Assembly (NCBI RefSeq): GCF_050219315.1 | Contig: NZ_CP116939.1 | Location: 1,116,001 to 1,180,000, forward strand | Reading direction: 5' to 3' | Length of the DNA: 64,000 nt | DNA from: Megasphaera_A sueciensis | GTDB lineage: Bacteria; Bacillota; Negativicutes; Veillonellales; Megasphaeraceae | In this document: piece by piece, positions 17,104 through 26,220 of the stretch | How positions within the stretch are numbered: the first letter of the stretch is position 1 | Layout of the letters: every line of letters begins with the position of its first letter | Notes under the pieces: generated by a model | What the model was told of the DNA's origin: nothing | Databases searched by the model: none | Seen by the model: only the letters and a program-made list of their open reading frames with translations | Position numbers and translations under genes: made by a program

Positions 17104-17424
17104 TTACATCAGCTGTGTACTGATCGTATAACTTTCATCGATCCGGCGGACAAAAATCCGTCCGTCTCCGGCCTTCCCTTTGGGTAGGGTTTTGGCTGTA
17201 TGAATAATCGTCGTAACAACCTCCGTTTTATCCTCATCCTGCACGACGAGGTACACCATTTCCTTCGGCAGTTCATCATAACAAACTCCGTCTATGACAA
17301 CCCCCTTTTGCTTTCCGCGGCCCATCACATGCCAGTGAGTCAAGCCGTTAAAGCCTTTTTCCGCCAGTTGCTGTTTCACTAAATCAAATTTCTCTCTCCT
17401 GATAATTGCCTTGATTTCAACCAT
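17104..17424 (-). CDS. P-II family signal protein, NifI-like
   Basis: This 106-residue protein has the GlnB fold, with MVEIKAIIRREKFDLVKQQL at the N-terminus, a T-loop GRGKQKGVVIDGVCYDELPK, and the C-terminal GDGRIFVRRIDESYTIST. The T-loop resembles NifI1-type P-II proteins more than GlnB/GlnK. No nif genes are visible. It lies just upstream of livH on the same strand and may couple amino acid uptake to nitrogen or 2-oxoglutarate status (inference). Binding of ATP and 2-oxoglutarate is expected from the family. Confidence 0.85.
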   Translation of the reverse strand: MVEIKAIIRREKFDLVKQQLAEKGFNGLTHWHVMGRGKQKGVVIDGVCYDELPKEMVYLVVQDEDKTEVVTTIIHTAKTLPKGKAGDGRIFVRRIDESYTISTQLM

Positions 17425-17462
17425 CCTGATTCCCCCTCGGCATTCATTTTTTCCATAAAAAA

Positions 17463-17498
17463 ACGACGCAAATCATGGTATCATGACCCCGTCGTCGT
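17463..17498 (-). terminator. Hairpin in the leader of the P-II gene
   Basis: ACGACG (17463-17468) pairs with CGTCGT (17493-17498) around an inner CATG...CATG stem. On the minus strand a run of T follows. It lies 40 bp upstream of the P-II start and may terminate or attenuate a leader transcript. Confidence 0.5.
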
Positions 17499-17691
17499 AA
17501 AAATTTGTTATTCAATTTTACTAAGTGTAACATTCTTATCGATAATAGACAATTGTTCATTTGCACAAAAAAAAATACAAAAACTATACATCGGCACAAT
17601 CCTTATAAACCTGCCTTGTACACTAGCTTTAAAAAGCACGGTGCCATCCCGCTGAGCCTCCTGAAGTCTCGATGAGAAACAAACATCATGA

Positions 17692-17732
17692 GGCTGTAAC
17701 AAAATAAAAAAAACCTTTATTCTGTTACAGCC
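17692..17732 (-). terminator. Terminator of the fluoride-linked operon
   Basis: GGCTGTAACAAAATAAA (17692-17708) pairs with TTTATTCTGTTACAGCC (17716-17732). The hairpin lies 30 bp after the PEP synthase stop and closes the six-gene operon on the minus strand. Confidence 0.75.
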
Positions 17733-17761
17733 CCTTATAATCACATTTCCTGTTTTTTATC

Positions 17762-20158
17762 TTACCAAGTATAATCTTCTGTATCAGCACGTCCTTTGCC
17801 TGTCAGTGCATCCATCATAATACGTTGTTCTACATGGGCAACTAACTTTTTCGTTGCTGTCACGGCATCCGGATTGACCGAAATAGAATCGATTCCGCTC
17901 TTCACCAAAAATTCGGTGAAATCCGGATATACGCTCGGTGCCTGTCCGCAAATGGATACCGTCTTGCCATCTTTATGCGCAACGGTAATAAGATGACGTA
18001 TGGCTCTCTTGACTGCCAGGTTCCGTTCGTCGAACAACGGCGCCACGGTATCATTATCCCGGTCGCAGCCCATGATCAGCATGGTTAAATCATTCGATCC
18101 GATCGAATATCCATCGACAAATTCGTTAAACTGATCGGCTAAAATGATATTGGATGGAATTTCTGCCATGAGCCATACTTTAAAGTCCGGCCCACGCCGC
18201 AATCCTTCCTGCGCCATCAAAGCAACGATCCGTGACATTTCATCTACTCTTCGGCAAAACGGAATCATAACATGCAGATTCTTGTACCCATATTCTTCCC
18301 GCACTTTCTGTACCGCTTTTATTTCCAATTTAAAAGCTTCTATGTAGTTAGGATCGTAATACCGCAATGCTCCCCGCCATCCCAACAGGGCGCTGCTTTC
18401 TTCCGGTTCATATTTATCGCCGCCTTTCAGATTGCGGTATTCGCTCGATTTAAAATCACTGAACCGCAGCGTGACCGGACGCGGTGATAACGCTTGGCAT
18501 ACTTTCCGTATGCCATCGGCTAATTGATCCACTACCCGTTCGGGATGCCCTATTTCGATCAAATATAACGGATGTTCATGAATAAACGTCGTCCAGATGA
18601 ACTCTTCCCGCATCAGTCCGATCCCATCACAGGGGAGCACGCCGTATTTTTCGGCCAGGTCCGGATTTCCCAGATTCATGTAAATTTTCGTTCCCGTTAT
18701 CGGAGCGCTTTCTGCTGTAACCGCGGCACTTCCTGCCGCCTGCGGCGCTTCTGCTGATTTTACAATATCCGCTACGATTCCTTCATATACGATGCCGTTT
18801 GTCGCATCCACCGTAATATCCATACCGTTTTGAATCGTCGTTGTCGCTTCCTGACTGCGGCTCTTCGTACCTACGATGCAGGGAATTCCCAATTCGCGGC
18901 TGACAATCGAGGCATGGCACGTCATGCCTCCTGCATCGGTTACGATCGCTTTCGCTTTTTTCATAGCCGGTACCCAGTCCGGTGCCGTCATCGTCGTCAC
19001 CAAAATTTCTCCATCTTTAAATTCTTCTATCTGAGCGGGATCCAGAATGACGTGTGCTTTGCCGGCAATACGTCCCGGACTGGCCGGCAGTCCTTTGACT
19101 ACTACTACACGATCGTTGGTCATGGCTGTAGATGAACGAACTACGGCAACCTTCTTTTTTTTATTGCGCTGGGACCAAACCGTTTCCGGACGGGCCTGTA
19201 ATATCCACAAAGCATTCGTTCGGCTATCTACGGCCCATTCCATATCCATATAACAGCCATAATGGTCTTCAATACGATTGGCATATCTCGCCAGTTCTTG
19301 TATCTGTTCATCCGAAAGAACCGGTGTCTCGATCAACGCATCCGGTACCTTTTGTTCTTCACAATCACCATTCTCTTTGCGCACCAACATAACTTGCTTG
19401 GCATTTATCGTCTTGCCCATGATTGCCAAATCCGACTTCCGTACTTTGAAATTGTCCGGGACTACCGTTCCCTGTACTACATATTCCCCCAGTCCCCAAG
19501 CCCCTTCAATAGTGATACTGGAATCATCTCCTGTCGCTAAATCCACGGTAAACATAACCCCGGCCGCCTTAGAAAACACCATCATCTGAACCGCCGCACT
19601 TAATGCCACCTGCAAATGGTCAAACCCTTTTTTTACCCGATAATACGTCGCCCGATCTGTAAACGTGGAGGCATAGCATTCCTGAACCTTGGCGACAACG
19701 CGGTCTGCTCCTGTAATATTTAAATAGGTATCCTGCTGCCCGGCGAAGCTGGCATCCGGCAAATCTTCGGCCGTAGCGCTGGAACGAATGGCTACAAACG
19801 GGGCCTCCTCTACCTGTCGCCTACCTAATTCCACATAGCTATCACGTATGGCCTGTGCCAAATCAGCCGGCATTTTTGCCATGCAGATTTCCTTTCTAAT
19901 TGCCGCAGTTACCTTACGAAGACATGCGGAGTCCTCGACATCGGTCAACGTTTCCAGTACTGTTTTCAGCCGCATATCCAATCCCGTCTGCCTCATAAAA
20001 TAGCGGTATGCATAGGCTGTCGTAGCAAATCCATACGGAACCGGGAGTTTCATATTTCCGGTCATTTCCCCTAAGGAAGATGACTTACCGCCTACAATTA
20101 CCCCGTCGGCACGCCGCAATTCATCAAACCACAATACAAATGCTGTTTTTCTGTCCAT
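17762..20158 (-). CDS. ppsA: Phosphoenolpyruvate synthase
   Basis: This 798-residue enzyme makes PEP from pyruvate and ATP. It has the N-terminal ATP-grasp region (GGKSSSLGEM, SSATAEDLPDASFAGQQDT), the swivelling phosphohistidine domain with GGMTCHAS (His415) and the C-terminal PEP-binding barrel with catalytic Cys737 in CGQAPS. All key residues are present and the length is standard. It starts behind AGGAGG, 46 bp after the MFS gene, and is the last gene of the six-gene operon that begins with a fluoride riboswitch. Fluoride blocks enolase, so a PEP-making enzyme in this operon is functionally sensible (inference). Confidence 0.93.
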   Translation of the reverse strand: MDRKTAFVLWFDELRRADGVIVGGKSSSLGEMTGNMKLPVPYGFATTAYAYRYFMRQTGLDMRLKTVLETLTDVEDSACLRKVTAAIRKEICMAKMPADLAQAIRDSYVELGRRQVEEAPFVAIRSSATAEDLPDASFAGQQDTYLNITGADRVVAKVQECYASTFTDRATYYRVKKGFDHLQVALSAAVQMMVFSKAAGVMFTVDLATGDDSSITIEGAWGLGEYVVQGTVVPDNFKVRKSDLAIMGKTINAKQVMLVRKENGDCEEQKVPDALIETPVLSDEQIQELARYANRIEDHYGCYMDMEWAVDSRTNALWILQARPETVWSQRNKKKKVAVVRSSTAMTNDRVVVVKGLPASPGRIAGKAHVILDPAQIEEFKDGEILVTTMTAPDWVPAMKKAKAIVTDAGGMTCHASIVSRELGIPCIVGTKSRSQEATTTIQNGMDITVDATNGIVYEGIVADIVKSAEAPQAAGSAAVTAESAPITGTKIYMNLGNPDLAEKYGVLPCDGIGLMREEFIWTTFIHEHPLYLIEIGHPERVVDQLADGIRKVCQALSPRPVTLRFSDFKSSEYRNLKGGDKYEPEESSALLGWRGALRYYDPNYIEAFKLEIKAVQKVREEYGYKNLHVMIPFCRRVDEMSRIVALMAQEGLRRGPDFKVWLMAEIPSNIILADQFNEFVDGYSIGSNDLTMLIMGCDRDNDTVAPLFDERNLAVKRAIRHLITVAHKDGKTVSICGQAPSVYPDFTEFLVKSGIDSISVNPDAVTATKKLVAHVEQRIMMDALTGKGRADTEDYTW

Positions 20159-20203
20159 GTCTCATTCCTCCTGACCCTTCCTGCGTTCCCTTGCAGGTAT
20201 CGT

Positions 20204-21400
20204 TTATACCGCTTGTTTCATACATCTGCTCGTGTACCAGAACACCGGTATCGCCGCCAGTTGCACCAGCACGGAAATACTGATCATCAGCGGCAAAGAC
20301 CAATCATACAGCGCCCCCAGCAAAAAGCTTCCGGCAAACCAGGCGATGCCGAAGCCCGTTTCAAAAATACCAAACCCCGTCGAACGCAGCCCGCGCGGCA
20401 TAATCATGCTAACCGCGGATTTGAGCGTTGATTCCTGGGCTCCCATCCCGATTCCCCATAACACGACCCCCATGTATACCGCTTCGCGTGAAGTTGCCGT
20501 AAAAACATAAAACGCAAAGGGTGCCGCCACCAAGGTCGATATCATAAGCACCTTCATACCGATCATGTCGAACATCCAGCCAAAAGTCAATGCTGCCACC
20601 GCATCGACCAGCATGGCCCCGGCATACAACAGCGGCAATTCTTCGGTGCGAAGAAGTCCGTTATTCGCCACATGCATGGTAATAAGCGGAAAGTCAATAA
20701 AGCCGAACGCCGTCAGGCAAATCGCCGCCATATACCATATAAACGATTTTTGCAAATGCATCGTTTCTTTTTTTTGTTTTACCGGTTCAAAGGTTTCCGG
20801 ATGAGGAAACGAACGTTTAGCCAAAAGAACGCAGGCGATACAGCAAACCGCCGGCATCCCTAACGCGGCAAATCCCCACGAATAGGTCCGGAGCGCTCCG
20901 GTGCCACTTTTCATAAGAACCACATAGTATAACAAAACAGGTCCCAGAAAAGCACCTATTTGATCCATACATTCTTGAATGGCAAACCCTTTCCCCAAGC
21001 CATTCTGCGAAGCAGCAAACGACAGCAACGTATTTTTAGCCGGCTGCCGGATCGCCTTGCCTACGCGTTCCGCAACAATCAGGATCGATGCCCATACCCA
21101 CCCGGTATCGGGAATAAGGGCTAAGCAAGGGATAGCGATAACATTTACGGTATAGCCCAAAATCGTCATTGTCCAGTAATTTTTTGTCTCATCGGCTATC
21201 CGTCCGGTAACATACCGCAAGGAGTAGCCCAGCAACTCCCCCAGTCCGGTAACGAAACCGATGACCGTAGCCGAGGCCCCCAATAAATTTAAATAATTTC
21301 CGTAAACACTGCGTGCGCCTTCATGCGTCATGTCGGCAAAAAGACTGACAATTCCCATAAAAAGAATAAAAGCCATGGCTGACTTTGTTTTATTACTCAT
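20204..21400 (-). CDS. MFS transporter
   Basis: This 398-residue membrane protein has about 12 predicted helices. It contains the loop 2-3 region GRIADETKNYW in place of motif A, and a helix 4-5 region ERVGKAIRQPAKNTLLSFAAS typical of one branch of drug or metabolite exporters. Its ATG overlaps the end of the second MutS-like gene by 4 bp, so it is part of the same operon. The substrate is unknown. Its position in a fluoride-switched operon suggests a role in stress relief rather than nutrition. Confidence 0.85.
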   Translation of the reverse strand: MSNKTKSAMAFILFMGIVSLFADMTHEGARSVYGNYLNLLGASATVIGFVTGLGELLGYSLRYVTGRIADETKNYWTMTILGYTVNVIAIPCLALIPDTGWVWASILIVAERVGKAIRQPAKNTLLSFAASQNGLGKGFAIQECMDQIGAFLGPVLLYYVVLMKSGTGALRTYSWGFAALGMPAVCCIACVLLAKRSFPHPETFEPVKQKKETMHLQKSFIWYMAAICLTAFGFIDFPLITMHVANNGLLRTEELPLLYAGAMLVDAVAALTFGWMFDMIGMKVLMISTLVAAPFAFYVFTATSREAVYMGVVLWGIGMGAQESTLKSAVSMIMPRGLRSTGFGIFETGFGIAWFAGSFLLGALYDWSLPLMISISVLVQLAAIPVFWYTSRCMKQAV

Positions 21401-22902
21401 AAGATCACCCCAAATTTTCTTTGATAAATATCCTCCCCATAACTTGTTTCCAGCGGTCTTCCCACCGCGATCACATACGGTCTCCGGCCATCCGCCTCTC
21501 GTTCAGCCCGCAAAAACAATACATGTGCTGCACCGTCACTTTCGTAATAACTGTTTGCCAAGGTATAAAAATGTGTAACAAAAATAATCCGGAGTGTACT
21601 GACAAGACATCCATCAAGGAAATCCATGGCTATCGTCGTTCCCTCCCGTTCATTTGTCGCAGCAAAGGATTCATTCATCAGCAGCAAATCACCGGGACGC
21701 AAGCAAGCTACAACATCACTCATCCGTTTAAGTTCTTCATCAAATTTACCGCTGTGAAGTGCCCGGTCTTCCTCCCGCTTAAAATGGGTAAAAACACCGC
21801 CTGCACTACTCTGAAACTCCGTTCCCGCAATAAACATGCCGCTGTTCATCATCAACTGCGCCTGTCCCACTGCCCGCAAAAACGTGGTTTTTCCGCCTTG
21901 ATTGGCTCCCGTAATCAAAATAAGCGGCTTTTTTTCCGCCGTAATCGTATTGGCAATCACCCGGCCTTGTGTCCGCAGTGCCAGACTGATGTTGCACAAT
22001 CCACAGCCGGATAGTATATCCGGTTCCTCCCGCGGGACAGGAAAGGAATAGGATATCCCCCATTCCTGCAGCCGATTTTCCAAATTCAGGCAGCCGATAT
22101 AAAACGCCAATTCTTTCCGGAGCACCGTGAAAAACGAACGGATTGCATCCCGTACCGCCATGACCGTATGGGCGAGGCTGCGCAGGCCCCGGTCATGAAG
22201 TTCGCCGAGAATGCGCGACCCGCTTTCGTCACGAGGATCAATATAAATGCAATGTTCTTTTTTCCTACGGAAAAAATGCATCACCCAAGCATGAAACGCA
22301 GATTCCTGCTTGCTGTGTTGTTCGCAGGGAATATAAGAAGCCCCTTTCAGGGTAATATCCAAATGTGTTTTCACCAACATACCCCGGGGAAAATGGAGGG
22401 ATTGTAATAGGTCTTCCATTTCCGCCGTATAGGCTGCCGGAACAGTCTCTTCCAGCATGTCAAAAAAACGCTGCCAGCCGGAGGACTGCATCAGAGGTTT
22501 CATGCGCTGCGCCATATGGCACATTGCATCGAGGATCGGCAGAAAGCCGTGCAAATCGGCGATCGAACCCTCCAGCATCAGATAAGGCGAATGCTGAAAC
22601 ATAGATAAATAACTTCCTTCGTGATATTCCATTCCCGCAACAGCCAACTGATACAACGCACGAAAATCATCCGGAAATTTCATGCAATCCTGCAATACCG
22701 CCTGCCGATAACAGATTGTTTCCTTTGTTTTCCGGCCGCCGCACAACACCGCTTTACCCGATTCTGCCAGAAATGCATCGTCAGCCGCCATCGTCTGCAG
22801 CACCTTTTCCAGTTCCAAATCCTCCCACACAGCCTCCATCGGTTTCGATACGGCGGCATCAAAATTAAAATCAGCCGTTTTCTCCAGTAGACATACTTTC
22901 AT
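21397..22902 (-). CDS. MutS-like ATPase, second of a tandem pair
   Basis: This 501-residue protein has a C-terminal MutS-type ATPase domain: Walker A TGANQGGKTT (331-340), Walker B LLLMNESFAAT and a conserved His in FVTHF. A helical lever-like region precedes it. The mismatch-binding and connector domains of MutS1 are missing, and so is any Smr nuclease tail, so classical mismatch repair is unlikely. It overlaps the first MutS-like gene by 32 bp and the MFS gene by 4 bp. The two MutS-like proteins may form a heterodimer, since MutS ATPases work as dimers (inference). Confidence 0.85.
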   Translation of the reverse strand: MKVCLLEKTADFNFDAAVSKPMEAVWEDLELEKVLQTMAADDAFLAESGKAVLCGGRKTKETICYRQAVLQDCMKFPDDFRALYQLAVAGMEYHEGSYLSMFQHSPYLMLEGSIADLHGFLPILDAMCHMAQRMKPLMQSSGWQRFFDMLEETVPAAYTAEMEDLLQSLHFPRGMLVKTHLDITLKGASYIPCEQHSKQESAFHAWVMHFFRRKKEHCIYIDPRDESGSRILGELHDRGLRSLAHTVMAVRDAIRSFFTVLRKELAFYIGCLNLENRLQEWGISYSFPVPREEPDILSGCGLCNISLALRTQGRVIANTITAEKKPLILITGANQGGKTTFLRAVGQAQLMMNSGMFIAGTEFQSSAGGVFTHFKREEDRALHSGKFDEELKRMSDVVACLRPGDLLLMNESFAATNEREGTTIAMDFLDGCLVSTLRIIFVTHFYTLANSYYESDGAAHVLFLRAEREADGRRPYVIAVGRPLETSYGEDIYQRKFGVIL

Positions 22903-24418
22903 GCAAAACCCTCCTTATGATGTCCTCCCGGCCCAGGTTATATCGTGCTGCAAGAGCATAAGCATACGCTTTTCCATCGGCAGGCTGTCTTACGATTTGA
23001 TAGGTCCGCATTTTTAAATCAGGTGCAATCGTACACACCATGCTCACTGTTTTTTCATCAAAGGAAGCTAAATCCTCTAAAAACGTTACATACACGCAAT
23101 ATAGATCCTTCCGGGAAATAATATGCATAACCTTTCGTCCTAGACAAAGGGAATCCTTCAAAACCGCCGACGCAAACATTTCGTTGATAATAATAAGGCT
23201 GTTCGTTGTTGCCTGCTGCAATATATCATAGATACGTTCCACATCATCCTGCAATTTCCCGTTCGCAGTAACTTCTCGCTCCTGCCGTTCAAAATGGGTA
23301 TAGATGGCATCCGGCAAAAAAATCCGGCCCGTCTTCGCCGGAATCGGCAATCCCAGGGATGCCAGATATACCAGTTGTCCGATCATGCGGGCGAACGTCG
23401 TCTTACCGCCTTGATTCGGTCCTGTCACCACCATGTTGCGTTCCGTACCCCGCAGCGAAAAGGAATTCGGCACCAACCGCGTATCTTTACCGGACTGGAT
23501 CGCTAATGCCAAATCATAGGCCTGTTCACAATATATTTCACTTTTTTCACTGGCTGCCTCGGGATAACAAAAAAGCAGTCCCCGTTCCTTCCCGCTGCGT
23601 ATGCAGGTCAGATAGGCTAAAAAAAATTGACTCTCCCGTTCAAATTGAAGCAGCGTATCCTCCCGAAACTGTTTTGCCTGCCCGCAGAAGGAAAGCAATC
23701 CTTCGAATACATGGGGATATATTGCTGCCAATTTCTGTACGATCCGTGCTTCTATATGATTCAATCCGTCCTTGTGGATCGTATCGCCGGAAAAACGCGG
23801 TGTCTCCTCGGTGAAAAATCGCGCAAAAAACGTTTGCATGCGGTGACTTACATCCGCTTCTCCCTCATACGGCCGGACCTCAATCGCGGCATCCTGCAAA
23901 TATAACGCATACACGACTCCTTCCAGGGAAAGCGCTGTTTCGGCAGAAGTATTCCACAGCCGCTGAAATGCCGGGGAGGTGTAGTAGGACTCCATATATG
24001 CCAGAAAGGATTGCATTCCCTCTGACAGGACACCTGCCGCACGCAGACCGGCATACAATGTATCCGTACCTTCTACATACGCACAAATAGCACGTAATTG
24101 CAGGCTGGCCTTTTCATATATATCATAACAAGCTGCTGCCTGCTGCTCCCATCGGCGCGATTCCTTCATGTGACTTGCAAACGATTCTATACAGGAACAA
24201 ACATCGGGTCTTGAAATATCCTGCATAACTTCCTGCCGGTATATCACTTCTTCTTTATGCAGAACAGGACTGTAAAAATATTCCTCCAATCTGTATTCTT
24301 CTCTACCACGGAGGGCTTCTGCAATAATCACAGATAAATGCAAATCATGGAACAACGGCAAATCAGCCGTCACTCGGTGCGGCTCGTATAACGGAAACAA
24401 TAACCCCGTAAAAGCCAT
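22871..24418 (-). CDS. MutS-like ATPase, first of a tandem pair
   Basis: This 515-residue paralogue of the next gene has the same layout: a helical N-terminal lever region with the MutS-like opening (FYSPVLHKEEVIYRQEVMQD), Walker A TGPNQGGKTT (332-341) and Walker B SLIIINEMFAS. The conserved His of the ATPase domain is not in the usual place (YVTFLEDL against FVTHF in the partner), so the two subunits may differ in activity. No mismatch-recognition domain is present. The gene starts 17 bp after the universal stress protein gene. Confidence 0.85.
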   Translation of the reverse strand: MAFTGLLFPLYEPHRVTADLPLFHDLHLSVIIAEALRGREEYRLEEYFYSPVLHKEEVIYRQEVMQDISRPDVCSCIESFASHMKESRRWEQQAAACYDIYEKASLQLRAICAYVEGTDTLYAGLRAAGVLSEGMQSFLAYMESYYTSPAFQRLWNTSAETALSLEGVVYALYLQDAAIEVRPYEGEADVSHRMQTFFARFFTEETPRFSGDTIHKDGLNHIEARIVQKLAAIYPHVFEGLLSFCGQAKQFREDTLLQFERESQFFLAYLTCIRSGKERGLLFCYPEAASEKSEIYCEQAYDLALAIQSGKDTRLVPNSFSLRGTERNMVVTGPNQGGKTTFARMIGQLVYLASLGLPIPAKTGRIFLPDAIYTHFERQEREVTANGKLQDDVERIYDILQQATTNSLIIINEMFASAVLKDSLCLGRKVMHIISRKDLYCVYVTFLEDLASFDEKTVSMVCTIAPDLKMRTYQIVRQPADGKAYAYALAARYNLGREDIIRRVLHESMSTGENG

Positions 24419-24435
24419 CGGAAATCACTCCTTTG

Positions 24436-24861
24436 TTATTTTATAATAGTCACCGGCACCTCTGCATAAGTCATCACACGCTGTGCCACACTGCCAATGA
24501 TCAGATTTTTAAAACCACCCATTCCACGGGTACCCATGACGATAAGATCAAATTTCCCGTTCGATGCATACCGCACAATACTTTCAGCCGGATGTCCGTG
24601 CAATATTTTGTATGACACGTTTGGTATACCGGCATGCTCCGCCTGGATCTTAGACTCCTCTAGCGCCGGAATATAATGAGAATCTCCATCAGAATAAAAT
24701 TCATCTATCTCATCTACATTGGTACTGAATTCCGGGGGCGTAACCACGGTTATTATTTCTATGTCGCTTTTCAATTGTAACGCAAGCTGTATGGCCCACT
24801 GCAATGCTTTTTCGCTCCGCGGCGAAGCATCATATGCTACCATTATTTTTTTGAACATCAT
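24436..24861 (-). CDS. Universal stress protein (UspA family)
   Basis: This 141-residue protein starts at ATGATG behind AAAAGGAG. It has the UspA fold with MVAYDASPRSEKALQWA at the N-terminus and the ATP-binding tail GTRGMGGFKNLIIGSVAQRVM (G-x2-G-x9-G-S pattern). It lies 19 bp after the antiporter gene in the fluoride-switched operon. UspA proteins are among the genes reported downstream of fluoride riboswitches in other bacteria. Confidence 0.9.
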   Translation of the reverse strand: MMFKKIMVAYDASPRSEKALQWAIQLALQLKSDIEIITVVTPPEFSTNVDEIDEFYSDGDSHYIPALEESKIQAEHAGIPNVSYKILHGHPAESIVRYASNGKFDLIVMGTRGMGGFKNLIIGSVAQRVMTYAEVPVTIIK

Positions 24862-24880
24862 CGTTATCCACTCCTTTTTG

Positions 24881-26014
24881 TTATGTACCATTACTAGTTA
24901 TATTCTTTGGGAAAAACCATCGTTGAGCCACCAATGTCGGGACTACGGCACTGAATATGACCGTCGCTACCAAAATGGTATACTGGCTGTTGTCTATAAA
25001 ATGATTCGTAAGACCGTACAAGGACGAAATAGTACCAAAGGTAAGACCGGTACTCATAAGTAGTGTCGTATACATCCCCGTCCGGAATTGATAATGGAAC
25101 ACCCGGGTAAAGGGATACACCCCAATAAATTTGGCCGCTACCTTTAAAACAAGAAAAATCAATATGATTCCTATCATATGATATAATGCCGCAGGAGACA
25201 CCAGTGCCCCGGCTTTTATAAAGTAAAAAGGCGTAAACATAGCAAATACAATTGTCCGCATCTTAGTAAGTGTTTCTTTATTCTTTTGAAAGAAACCGGC
25301 CATGGCTAGTCCCACGACATAGGCAGGTAAAACAGCTTCGCTTCCGCAGCGGACAGCAATATATGCCAGCACGAGAAGAACTAAAAACATAAATTTTACC
25401 TCCAATTCACTGACTCTTCCCCCAAAAGACGTAAACAATCTTTTGGAAACGGGTATCAGCAACAGAACGGATACCGCCACAGCTACCACAAAATACAGTA
25501 TCTGTATGGAAAACCCCGTAAATAAAATCCCCAGTGCCAGTACAGTCCCGATATCCGTAACAAAACAAGAAGCTAAAATAGCCTGCCCTAAAGATTCTTC
25601 TGATAATCCGCTCTCCATCATGACGGCATATACTACAGCCACCGAAGTAGTAGAAATGGCAATGCCGGCTATTTTTGCAGCATTGGCATCCCATCCGAGA
25701 CCATAATACGCAAATCCAAGACCGCAGAAAAAAGGGAGAAAAAAAGACATGCTGCCAATCGTCAAGCTCTCCCTGAGATTATTTTTCAAACTTTCCGGAT
25801 CAATTTCGGCCCCCGCTAAAAACGTCAGCAGTACCGCTCCAAACCCTGCCAAAAATGTAACCCATGACGTGATTTCGATACCGATTGCATTTCCTCCGAC
25901 AACGCCCACCATGATTTCCATCAACGCGACAGAAATACCCAACCGTATGGAAAGCACCGTAGCAATGAAAGCTAACAAAAACCATTGTGAAGCTACCAAA
26001 AAATTTTGTTCCAT
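24881..26014 (-). CDS. Cation:proton antiporter (CPA family)
   Basis: This 377-residue membrane protein has about 11-12 hydrophobic helices of the Na+/H+ exchanger fold and an acidic core segment FLAGAEIDPESL, as in KefB/NapA-type CPA2 exchangers. It has no cytoplasmic RCK or nucleotide-binding tail. It is the first gene of the operon and lies directly behind a fluoride riboswitch; the ATG follows GGGGGTGG. Antiporters of this family are known targets of fluoride riboswitches, which suggests ion or pH homeostasis during fluoride stress. Direct fluoride transport is not implied. Confidence 0.9.
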   Translation of the reverse strand: MEQNFLVASQWFLLAFIATVLSIRLGISVALMEIMVGVVGGNAIGIEITSWVTFLAGFGAVLLTFLAGAEIDPESLKNNLRESLTIGSMSFFLPFFCGLGFAYYGLGWDANAAKIAGIAISTTSVAVVYAVMMESGLSEESLGQAILASCFVTDIGTVLALGILFTGFSIQILYFVVAVAVSVLLLIPVSKRLFTSFGGRVSELEVKFMFLVLLVLAYIAVRCGSEAVLPAYVVGLAMAGFFQKNKETLTKMRTIVFAMFTPFYFIKAGALVSPAALYHMIGIILIFLVLKVAAKFIGVYPFTRVFHYQFRTGMYTTLLMSTGLTFGTISSLYGLTNHFIDNSQYTILVATVIFSAVVPTLVAQRWFFPKNITSNGT

Positions 26015-26065
26015 ATTCCACCCCCGTCTGCCCGTTTACATAAATTTTCACATCCTGGCAGGAAC

Positions 26066-26131
26066 AAAAAAACTCCTACCAGTTTTCTGGTAGGAGTCAT
26101 CAAGAGCAAGTTTATAGCGAACTCCATCGCT
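26066..26131 (-). promoter_or_regulatory. Fluoride riboswitch controlling the antiporter operon
   Basis: On the minus strand the RNA reads GCGATGGAGTTCGC, an A-rich joint, then GATGACTCCTACC, the conserved core of the fluoride (crcB) aptamer, in which GGAGT pairs with ACTCC. The aptamer 3' end also forms the terminator ACTCCTACC/GGTAGGAGT (26072-26097) followed by seven T. Ligand binding would hold ACTCC and prevent termination. The third helix looks short or weak compared with its divergent twin. It lies 52-117 bp before the antiporter ATG. Confidence 0.85.
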
Positions 26132-26142
26132 TATTTGATTTA

Positions 26143-26171
26143 AGTATAAATTACACATCGTAAAATGTCAA
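26143..26171 (-). promoter_or_regulatory. Sigma-A promoter, antiporter operon
   Basis: On the minus strand TTGACA (26171-26166) and TATACT (26148-26143) are separated by 17 bp. The start point would fall just before the fluoride aptamer. Confidence 0.8.
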
Positions 26172-26180
26172 TAAATCATA

Positions 26181-26209
26181 TTGCTATTTTGCCGATAATA
26201 TTTTACAAT
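26181..26209 (+). promoter_or_regulatory. Sigma-A promoter, divergent 559-residue gene
   Basis: TTGCTA (26181-26186) and TACAAT (26204-26209) are separated by 17 bp. The start point would lie directly before the plus-strand fluoride aptamer. The two -35 boxes of the divergent promoters are 9 bp apart. Confidence 0.75.
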
Positions 26210-26220
26210 AGAAACTATAA

